Below, piece after piece: positions 14,392 to 20,409 of a DNA stretch of 28,754 nucleotides. Position numbers and translations under genes: made by a program. The notes beneath the pieces were generated by a model. That model was not told the DNA's origin and ran no database searches. It saw only the letters and a program-made list of their open reading frames with translations. The DNA is from a virus. How positions within the stretch are numbered: position 1 is the first letter of the stretch; each line of letters begins with the position of its first letter. Location of the stretch: positions 1 to 28,754 of IMG/VR virus record IMGVR_UViG_3300036761_000666; one strand, written 5' to 3'.

Positions 14392-15605
14392 ACAGATTTT
14401 CCTCAAGAAAGTTATTGGCAGCACCATTAAGAGCAGACGGAAAAATACTCTCCTGTGTTTCATGTGGATTATACAAAGAATGTAAATCCCCAAAGATGCA
14501 GCCTTTTGGTAACTTTAAAAAGAAGATTTTAAACATTGGGGAAGCTCCTGGAGAAACAGAGGATGAACGAGGCAAACCATGGCAGGGTAAAACAGGAAGG
14601 CTTCTTGTGGAGACCTATAAAAAGGTAGGAATAGATTTATTTGAGGATTGTTTAAATATAAATTCAGTCAACTGTCGTCCTATTGAGGATGGGGGCAATA
14701 TTACACCATCCAACTACCAAATAGATTGTTGTCGTAAAAATGTTCTGCGTATTATAATGGATTACAAGCCTAAGGTAATTGCATTGTTTGGTAATAGTGC
14801 GGTTTACAGTATAATAGGACACAGATGGAAAAAGGACCTAGGAGGCATTATGAAGTGGAGAGGTTGGACAATTCCTGATCGTGATTTTAACTGTTGGATT
14901 TGTCCTACGTTCCATCCAAGTTATATAGAACGTTCAGATAATATAGCGGATAAGACTATTTGGCTGGATGATCTGACACAAATTACCGAGAAGGCAAAGG
15001 AGAAAATGTCTATTTATACTGAACCTATTATAGATATAATAGAAGATCTAAATGTTTTAATAAATCTTCGTGGAATAGACCGTATTGCCATAGACTACGA
15101 GACAACAGGATTGAAGCCTCATGCCTCAGGACATCGCATTGTATGTGCCTCAGTAGCGGACAGCGAGAATCATGCCTATGCTTTCCTGATGCCACAAACT
15201 CGGGAAGGAATGCGTCCCTTTGTAACATTACTGGCAAACCCTGCAATAGGTAAAATGGCACATAACATGAAGTTTGAAGAGGCCTGGAGTGTTGTACGAC
15301 TGCGTCAGCCGGTGCAAAATTGGATATGGGATAGTATGTTAGCGGCACATATATTTGATAATCGTCCAGGTATTACAAGTTTAAAGTTTCAAACCTATGT
15401 ACAGTTTGGCATAGTTGATTATGCAAGTGAAGTTTCTCCATACCTACAGGCAAAAGATAATATAGATGGCAATGCAATAAATCAGATATTTAAACTGGTG
15501 GAAAAGCCAGGAGGCAAAGATATGTTATTAAGATACAACGCACTGGATACTATTTATGAGTATAGATTAGCAATGAAACAACAAAAACAAATATTACCTT
15601 TTTAA
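14388..15605 (+). CDS. Uracil-DNA glycosylase domain fused to 3'-5' exonuclease domain of a family A polymerase
   Basis: 405 residues from ATG 14388. Residues about 22-200 are a family 4-type uracil-DNA glycosylase: CVSCGLYKEC (iron-sulfur Cys), NIGEAPGETEDERGKPWQG, VNCRP, ALFGNSAV and CPTFHPSY. From about residue 230 comes a DnaQ/Pol I type proofreading exonuclease: D236 in AIDYETTGLKP (Exo I), KMAHNMKFEE (Exo II) and YNALDTIYEYRL (Exo III). It ends where an intact Pol A would continue into its thumb; that part is the separate ORF at 16419, after an inserted radical SAM gene. The exonuclease would proofread in trans and the glycosylase could remove uracil at the fork. Confidence 0.85.
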   Translation: MNRFSSRKLLAAPLRADGKILSCVSCGLYKECKSPKMQPFGNFKKKILNIGEAPGETEDERGKPWQGKTGRLLVETYKKVGIDLFEDCLNINSVNCRPIEDGGNITPSNYQIDCCRKNVLRIIMDYKPKVIALFGNSAVYSIIGHRWKKDLGGIMKWRGWTIPDRDFNCWICPTFHPSYIERSDNIADKTIWLDDLTQITEKAKEKMSIYTEPIIDIIEDLNVLINLRGIDRIAIDYETTGLKPHASGHRIVCASVADSENHAYAFLMPQTREGMRPFVTLLANPAIGKMAHNMKFEEAWSVVRLRQPVQNWIWDSMLAAHIFDNRPGITSLKFQTYVQFGIVDYASEVSPYLQAKDNIDGNAINQIFKLVEKPGGKDMLLRYNALDTIYEYRLAMKQQKQILPF

Positions 15606-15607
15606 TC

Positions 15608-16417
15608 ATGAAAGCAAATAATCTAACAATTTGTATTGATGCTCCATGTAATAAGAAATGCCCTTATTGTGTATCAAAGATGACCTTTTATCCTGAACCT
15701 AATGAAAATCTATTTTGTGGTAATATGCAGATAGCAGTTAAAATGGCTAATTTGGCTTCTGTAAGTAGTGTTTTAATAACATCAAAAGGTGAACCTTTAA
15801 ATGATCTCTCAACAGTAGAAAATATATGTAAAATATTTTATAATTTTCCATTAGAATTACAAACCAATGGTCTTAAATTAAAACATCTTCCAATAGAAGT
15901 TCTGGAAGGATGGGGGATAAACACCATAGCATTCTCAATAGATAAATATCAGGATATGTTCTCATTCAAAGAACAATTTGATGACTGTAAAAAAAGAGGT
16001 ATTAATGTAAGGATAACGGTAGTACTTTCTGATTTATGGACTCCTCCTGATGGGTATAACTTCCTTGCCGATTGTACCCAACTTGGTATAAAACAGGTTA
16101 CTTTGCGTAAGATGACTGTTCCTTCTCTTATACTTATCACGGAAGAAAGTATAAAGACTGCTGAATGGATCAAAGAACATTCCAAAGAAAAACATGAAAT
16201 GTTTTTAGGTCCGCTATATTGCTATGAATTACCAGAGAATCTTGTACGTCAGTTACCTTTTGGTCCTTCAGTATATGATATGGAAGGGATTGCTGTAACC
16301 ACTATTGATTACTGCATACAAGAATCAAACAACACAGAAGATATAAGATCCTTAATCTACCACCAGGATGGACATATGTACACAAGTTGGGATAAAAAAG
16401 CATCAATACTATTTTAA
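15608..16417 (+). CDS. Radical SAM protein inserted between the two polymerase ORFs
   Basis: 269 residues. C14-x3-C18-x2-C21 (APCNKKCPYCVSK) binds the Fe4S4 cluster. SSVLITSKGEPLND is the GGE-like SAM strand, LELQTNGLKL and NTIAFSIDK are typical barrel strands, and the C-terminus reads YHQDGHMYTSWDK. There is no twitch or SPASM-type C-terminal Cys cluster, and the size is that of a minimal radical SAM barrel, so it may be an activase-like or small-molecule enzyme. It lies three bases after the exonuclease ORF and one base before the polymerase ORF. Substrate unknown; a link to base modification is possible given two other radical SAM genes nearby. Confidence 0.78.
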   Translation: MKANNLTICIDAPCNKKCPYCVSKMTFYPEPNENLFCGNMQIAVKMANLASVSSVLITSKGEPLNDLSTVENICKIFYNFPLELQTNGLKLKHLPIEVLEGWGINTIAFSIDKYQDMFSFKEQFDDCKKRGINVRITVVLSDLWTPPDGYNFLADCTQLGIKQVTLRKMTVPSLILITEESIKTAEWIKEHSKEKHEMFLGPLYCYELPENLVRQLPFGPSVYDMEGIAVTTIDYCIQESNNTEDIRSLIYHQDGHMYTSWDKKASILF

Positions 16418-16418
16418 T

Positions 16419-17804
16419 ATGAAAATAAATCCACATACAGGTGAGGCTTACAAACTCTTTCATGAAGGAGTATTAGCCTTTGCACGTGCAGAACAACAAG
16501 GCTTTAGAGTTGATTTAGACTATATAGAAAATAAAAAGAAGCATCTTACCCGTAGGATGGACCGCCTGGAACAACAATTTAAAGATACCAATCTTTATAA
16601 ACATTGGGAACACTCACAACGTGGTAAGGTTAATATTTATTCAAACGCACAATTAGCTCATTACCTTTATGAGGTAAAAAAAGTAGAATCTGTTAAAGAA
16701 ACAATGACAGGACAAGGTAGTACAGATGATGAAAGTTTAAAGCAAATGGGTTTACCAGAACTTGACATACTATTAGAGTTACGCAAACTAAGAAAGGTAC
16801 GTGATACATATTTAGATGCATTTGCACGAGAGCAGGTTAATGGCTACATACATCCTTTCTTTAATTTACACCTAGTACGTACCTTCCGCAGTAGTAGTGA
16901 CAGTCCTAACTTTCAAAATATACCAAAACGAGATGAGGAGTCCATGAACATTGTCAGACGAGCATTGTTTCCACGTCCTGGGCATTTACTAATGGAAATG
17001 GACTTCTCAGGACTTGAAGTCCGCATTGCAGCATGTTATCATAAAGATCCTGCTATGTTACATTACATAAAAGAACCTAAATCTGATATGCATGGAGATA
17101 TGACAAAACAGATCTTTATGTTAAAAACCTATGATAAAAAAGTACATGATGTTTTAAGACAGGCGGTAAAGAATGGTTTTGTTTTTCCAGAGTTCTATGG
17201 TGATTATTATGTCCATTGTGCACCTAATATGGCCTGTGGATGGTGTAAACTGCCACAAGGTAAATGGACAGAGGAGGATGGGATAATAGTTGATGGAAAA
17301 ACAATAGGCAAACATATGATTGAACATGGTATAACCTCATTAAAATCCTTTGAGAAACACATACAAAAGATTGAGGAGGATTTCTGGGGAGTGCGTTTTG
17401 CTGATTATGCCGAGTGGAAAAAACGCTGGTGGAACACATATCAAAAATATGGTTATTTAGATCTTTACACTGGTTTTCGTTGCAGTGGTACAATGGGACG
17501 GAATGATGCTATCAATTATCCTGTACAAGGTGCGGCTTTTCATTGTAACCTGTGGACCTTTATTCAAATGGATAAGCGTATGAGGGAGGAAAAATGGGAT
17601 ACAAGATTGATAGGACAAATACATGATAGTATTATTCTTGACGTTCATCCAGATGAACTTCAACACGTCATTGAAACGGCACGTAAAGTGACCTGTGAAG
17701 AACTACCTGAGGCCTGGAAGTGGATTATTGTACCACTTGACATTGAGATAGAAACAACACCAATTGATGGAAATTGGTCAGAGAAATGCAAAATTAAAAA
17801 CTGA
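16419..17804 (+). CDS. Family A DNA polymerase, polymerase domain only
   Basis: 461 residues from ATG 16419. It opens in the Pol I thumb (KLFHEGVLAFARAEQQGFRV) and lacks its own exonuclease. The thumb/palm junction is RTFRSSSDSPNFQNIP. Motif A is LMEMDFSGLEVRIAA, with catalytic D195. The O-helix (motif B) is RQAVKNGFVFPEFYG, and motif C is QIHDSIILDV with H402-D403. A Cys-containing insertion (HCAPNMACGWCKLP) follows motif B. All catalytic residues are present. The partner UDG/exonuclease lies upstream on a separate ORF, split by a radical SAM gene. This is the replicative polymerase of the phage and would work with the clamp, loader, primase and helicase here. Confidence 0.92.
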   Translation: MKINPHTGEAYKLFHEGVLAFARAEQQGFRVDLDYIENKKKHLTRRMDRLEQQFKDTNLYKHWEHSQRGKVNIYSNAQLAHYLYEVKKVESVKETMTGQGSTDDESLKQMGLPELDILLELRKLRKVRDTYLDAFAREQVNGYIHPFFNLHLVRTFRSSSDSPNFQNIPKRDEESMNIVRRALFPRPGHLLMEMDFSGLEVRIAACYHKDPAMLHYIKEPKSDMHGDMTKQIFMLKTYDKKVHDVLRQAVKNGFVFPEFYGDYYVHCAPNMACGWCKLPQGKWTEEDGIIVDGKTIGKHMIEHGITSLKSFEKHIQKIEEDFWGVRFADYAEWKKRWWNTYQKYGYLDLYTGFRCSGTMGRNDAINYPVQGAAFHCNLWTFIQMDKRMREEKWDTRLIGQIHDSIILDVHPDELQHVIETARKVTCEELPEAWKWIIVPLDIEIETTPIDGNWSEKCKIKN

Positions 17805-17818
17805 ATTGTATAACATAT
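17794..17818 (+). promoter_or_regulatory. Recurrent intergenic motif, copy 3 (putative phage promoter)
   Basis: TTAAA, seven bases, TTGTATAACATAT in the 20-base gap before the clamp loader. If TATAAC is a -10 box, the transcript start would fall within a few bases of ATG 17825, giving a nearly leaderless message. It matches copies at 1102 and 7606. Confidence 0.4.
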
Positions 17819-17824
17819 TACAAA

Positions 17825-18739
17825 ATGAGTCTATATTTAAAATACCGACCTACTGACCTCAACCAGGTAAAAGGCAACTCTGATGTACTCAAAACCTTGG
17901 GTTCGTTGTTGGAGAAAGGGAAAGATTGTCCACATACCTTTCTCCTTCACGGCCCAACTGGCTGTGGCAAGACAACCATTGCGAGAATCATCGCAACGAA
18001 ATTAAATTGTATTGGACAAGATCTTTATGAACTTGACAGTGCCCACTTCCGTGGTATAGATACGGTGCGTGAGGTAAGAAAGATGAGTAAATTAAAAGCT
18101 ATTGAGGGTGCAACAAGAGTATGGATAATAGATGAGTGTCACAAAATGACGAATGATGCACAAAATGCTCTGTTAAAAATATTAGAAGATACACCTGCTC
18201 ATGTTTATTTTGTACTTTGTACAACTGAACCACAGAAGTTATTATCAACCATTAAAGGACGTTGTAGTCAATTTCAGGTAGTACCTCTCCCTGAGACACA
18301 AATGAAAGGATTACTTAAAAAGATTGCAAGGGATGAAGGTGAAACATTAACAGAGGAGGTATTAAATGTAATTGTTGAAAGCAGTACTGGGCATCCACGC
18401 AATGCAATTCAAATATTGGAACAAGTTCTAAATGGAGATCCTACGAGAAGGCAGGAGACAGCCTTTAAAGCAGCCGAACAACTGTCCGCCACTATTGAGT
18501 TATGTAGAGCATTAATGGGGCGTTCTCCATGGACGAAAATAGCTGCAATTTTAAATGGTTTAAAAGACCAGGAGGCAGAGAGTATTCGTCGTGCAGTACT
18601 TGGTTATTGCCAGGCTATACTTCTTAAAGGTGATAATATATTAGCGGCATCCATACTGGAGGTATTTATTGAACCATTTTATGATAGTGGATTTCCGCAA
18701 CTTGTATTCGCTTGTTATACCATTACTAAAGATTTATAA
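17825..18739 (+). CDS. Sliding-clamp loader ATPase (DnaX/RFC-small-subunit-like)
   Basis: 304 residues. LLHGPTGCGKTTIARIIA is Walker A, RVWIIDECHKMTNDAQNALL is Walker B with the DE-x-H box, LCTTEPQKLLSTIKGRC contains sensor 1 and a variant SRC motif (GRC), and GHPRNAIQIL is sensor 2. The beginning SLYLKYRPTDLNQVKGN is the classical N-terminus of DnaX and archaeal RFC small subunits. It has no tau-like C-terminal extension. It would open the clamp encoded at 13369 and place it on primed DNA. No second loader subunit is seen in the window, so the complex may be homomeric or use another gene elsewhere. Confidence 0.9.
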   Translation: MSLYLKYRPTDLNQVKGNSDVLKTLGSLLEKGKDCPHTFLLHGPTGCGKTTIARIIATKLNCIGQDLYELDSAHFRGIDTVREVRKMSKLKAIEGATRVWIIDECHKMTNDAQNALLKILEDTPAHVYFVLCTTEPQKLLSTIKGRCSQFQVVPLPETQMKGLLKKIARDEGETLTEEVLNVIVESSTGHPRNAIQILEQVLNGDPTRRQETAFKAAEQLSATIELCRALMGRSPWTKIAAILNGLKDQEAESIRRAVLGYCQAILLKGDNILAASILEVFIEPFYDSGFPQLVFACYTITKDL

Positions 18740-18742
18740 TCT

Positions 18743-18949
18743 ATGGAGAATAAAAATTATAAGTACATAAAAAGAAACACTTTAGTAATATCATTGGTGG
18801 ATTTACGAATGGAGTATATCCGTGCAACAGGAATTGAAGTTCCTTTAAACCATAATCATTGTGGTGATGTACATTACATAGTATGGTTAGAAGAAGAAAT
18901 TCTAAGATTAAAAAAATTAACACAAAAATTAATACCATTTGAAACTTAA
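18743..18949 (+). CDS. Hypothetical protein, 68 aa
   Basis: Unrecognised. VISLVDLRMEYIRATGIEVP, a short His/Cys segment (NHNHCGDVH) and a C-terminal basic helix (WLEEEILRLKKLTQKL) suggest a compact helical protein, possibly metal-binding. It starts three bases after the clamp loader stop, so it is probably co-transcribed. Confidence 0.5.
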   Translation: MENKNYKYIKRNTLVISLVDLRMEYIRATGIEVPLNHNHCGDVHYIVWLEEEILRLKKLTQKLIPFET

Positions 18950-18967
18950 CATTTAATCATTAATCAC

Positions 18968-19276
18968 ATGAAAGTAAAATTAGCGGAGGCTCTACTCAGA
19001 CGTAAGGAACTGAACGAAAAAGTCGCTCAGTTGAAACCAATCAATGTAAACGGTTTATTTGAAGTTAAGGCTTCACGTAAGAACGTAACCGAGAACATTG
19101 ATGATGTAATTGTAAAGGTTCCAAAGATCACCTTGGGACAGGTCGCAGCAGGTTATGATTGGTATGCCAAACAACTTCGTTTGGTTGATGCTGCTATCCA
19201 GCAGGCAAACTGGAGTACTGAGATTGAGGTTGGTGGATGTATGGATGATTACACTGAACCAAATATGACCAAATAA
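18968..19276 (+). CDS. Conserved small phage protein (DIP1984-like pattern)
   Basis: 102 residues, mostly helical. KLAEALLRRKELNEKVAQLK at the start and YAKQLRLVDAAIQQANWSTE at the end recall the DIP1984/septicolysin-like small-protein family found in phages and bacteria, from memory. Their role is unknown; a helical bundle is likely. ATG 18968 is preceded by TTTAATCA eight bases upstream. It is the last gene before the structured RNA stretch, so its transcript probably reads into that region. Confidence 0.6.
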   Translation: MKVKLAEALLRRKELNEKVAQLKPINVNGLFEVKASRKNVTENIDDVIVKVPKITLGQVAAGYDWYAKQLRLVDAAIQQANWSTEIEVGGCMDDYTEPNMTK

Positions 19277-19281
19277 AATAT

Positions 19282-19368
19282 AAGCAGGATATAGACGTCG
19301 GGTCAGACCCTTTCAGACTTGGAAATCTACAAGTGTGCTGGTAAGCACAAGACGTTGAACTCCTGCTT
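19282..19368 (+). ncRNA. 87-nt structured RNA domain upstream of the permuted tRNA locus
   Basis: AAGCAGGA (19282-19289) pairs with TCCTGCTT (19361-19368), and nested inside it ACGTC (19295-19299) pairs with GACGT (19351-19355). Within lie hairpins GGGT-CAG-ACCC (19300-19310) and TGTGCT-GGTA-AGCACA (19334-19349), plus a weak AGA/TCT hairpin whose loop contains CTTGGAAA. The size, closing stem, long side arm and the TTGGAAA loop recall a degenerate class II (Ser-like) tRNA, but no T-arm is present. It may be a domain of the following RNA or a tRNA relic. Confidence 0.5.
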
Positions 19369-19379
19369 TAAGTTCTTTG

Positions 19380-19747
19380 AAATAGTGGGCGTGGGTGCAG
19401 AGTTGGCACCATTACTCTGAAATGGTAGAGCAAACCGGATTGTTCGTTGCATTTAAACGTGGTCGAAAGATCACAACCAACGCTTGGCAAAAGCAATAGT
19501 TTCGTATACTATCTATAAAAAGGGAACTATGGGCCACGGGTTCGAATCCCGTACGATGGAGGATCTCTATCGTTAGCTCAGTTGGTAGAGCAATAGTCAA
19601 TAGACGTGACTGGTCTTTAACTGGTCGAGGTAACCATTAATACCCGAATTAATTTCATCCGATTGACCGACTGATCCGATTAAGAGAACAATGGAACCAT
19701 TTATAATATAATTCCGATTGACCACGCACCCGACACTATTTTTTTTT
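19380..19747 (+). ncRNA. Large structured RNA closed by a long-range helix and ending in a U tract
   Basis: The ends pair. AAATAGTG (19380-19387) matches CACTATTT (19734-19741) and GGGTGC (19393-19398) matches GCACCC (19726-19731), giving 14 bp around a small internal loop, followed by a T run to 19747. Inside are a GAAA-capped hairpin GTGGTC/GATCAC (19459-19474) on an outer CGTTG/CAACG stem (19445-19449, 19478-19482) and a 5-bp/7-nt hairpin at 19496-19512. Also inside are the permuted tRNA body (19526-19597), ATTAAT/ATTAAT (19636-19653) and CAATGGAA/TTCC-g-ATTG (19689-19720). No ORF crosses the region. Helices are seen directly; family and function are unknown. With the 19282 domain it accounts for most of the 483-base gap. 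Confidence 0.6.
19526..19597 (+). tRNA. Circularly permuted tRNA-like element (3' half precedes 5' half)
   Basis: In order: anticodon-stem 3' strand ACTAT (19526-19530), variable loop GGGCC, T-arm ACGGG-TTCGAAT-CCCGT, acceptor 3' strand ACGATGG, discriminator A (19560), a six-base linker GGATCT, acceptor 5' strand CTATCGT (19567-19573), TA, D-arm GCTC-AGTTGGTA-GAGC, A26, anticodon-stem 5' strand ATAGT (19593-19597). The halves pair: acceptor 7 bp (one G-U), anticodon stem 5 bp. U8, A14, G15-C48, G18G19, A21 and TTC-x-A are all in place. The anticodon loop is absent because the break falls there. The 5' half resembles bacterial tRNA-Lys. It could be a processed permuted tRNA or a tRNA fold embedded by its anticodon stem in the larger RNA. 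Confidence 0.6.
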
Positions 19748-19759
19748 AAACTATTCAAT

Positions 19760-20245
19760 ATGAATTACGAAGAAGATATAAGAATTGATGAATCCGCTCT
19801 TGATGTAGAGTGGTTAGAGCAACCCAGTCTAATGCTCAAATGGGGGCGTTATACAGCAACCGTACGCATAGATTATGACAAGGCAAAGGAGTCCTTGGAA
19901 TTAACACGTGCAGAACTTGATAAAGAAATACGTATGAGCCCTGATGCCTTTGACATTGAAAAGATTACAGACAAGGTTGTAGAAAATACTATTCCAATGC
20001 AAGATGCCTATAAGACAGCTAGTATGTCTTTTATTAAAGCAAAATTTGAATTAGAAATTGCGCAGGCAGCCATGAGAGCCATGGACGCAAGGAAAGACGC
20101 ATTAGAAAATCTTGTACGCCTAAATGGACAGCAATACTTCGCTGGACCTAAAATGCCGAGAGATTTGGCATGGGAAAGGGATGAGAAATTAAAAAGAAAA
20201 AATGCCGCTATTGCTGCTAAAATAAAACCAAGGAGGATTATATAA
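19760..20245 (+). CDS. Conserved helical phage protein upstream of SSB/RecA genes
   Basis: 161 residues from ATG 19760; an earlier non-ATG reading would run into the RNA U tract. The pattern EDIRIDESALDVEWLEQPSL at the N-terminus, a long charged coiled coil (residues 35-120), RKDALENLVRLNGQQYFAGP and a basic tail is one I associate with an unnamed phage protein commonly next to ssDNA-binding and recombination genes. A recombination-mediator or accessory role is plausible from the neighbourhood, not from motifs. The stop overlaps the next small ORF by one base (TAATG). Confidence 0.65.
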   Translation: MNYEEDIRIDESALDVEWLEQPSLMLKWGRYTATVRIDYDKAKESLELTRAELDKEIRMSPDAFDIEKITDKVVENTIPMQDAYKTASMSFIKAKFELEIAQAAMRAMDARKDALENLVRLNGQQYFAGPKMPRDLAWERDEKLKRKNAAIAAKIKPRRII

Positions 20246-20409
20246 TGATATGGAAAACAATATTAATCTGTATTATAATTCTTGCCCTGTTTTATCTGGG
20301 CAGTAGATTACAAATGAAGGCATGGTTACAAGAATTTGATCTACATTTTCGTGAACATTACAAACAATTTATAAAACCAAAAACAGATGAAAAAGGAAAG
20401 GAAATTTAG
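20245..20409 (+). CDS. Small single-pass membrane protein, 54 aa
   Basis: MIWKTILICIIILALFYLGS gives one N-terminal transmembrane helix, followed by a charged, soluble tail (HFREHYKQFIKPKTDEKGKE). The start overlaps the preceding stop by one base. The end overlaps the SSB start by 23 bases, and coupling on both sides supports a real gene. Function unknown; one-helix proteins like this in phages are sometimes lysis or superinfection proteins, but its position among recombination genes gives no hint. Confidence 0.5.
   Translation: MIWKTILICIIILALFYLGSRLQMKAWLQEFDLHFREHYKQFIKPKTDEKGKEI

Noticed and set aside
19567-19640. Ordinary tRNA-Lys starting at 19567
   Set aside because: Acceptor 5' strand and D-arm fit, and CTTTAA lies downstream at 19615-19620, but there is no T-arm or acceptor 3' strand after it. 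The only complementary acceptor strand is upstream at 19553-19559, which is the permuted reading.
19658-19723. TCCGATTGACC repeated at 19658 and 19713 (plus TCCGATT at 19675) as iterons of an origin
   Set aside because: Spacing is irregular and the copies are used in RNA helices of the structured region; no AT-rich unwinding element or DnaA-like boxes accompany them.
19380-19747. Permuted group I intron-exon (self-splicing) arrangement
   Set aside because: The order 3' exon-5' exon would fit, and GGTGCAGAG-like sequence at 19394-19402 recalls a group I R element. However, no convincing P1/internal guide next to 19597 and no clear P/Q/S core were found. Left as something a covariance search should test.
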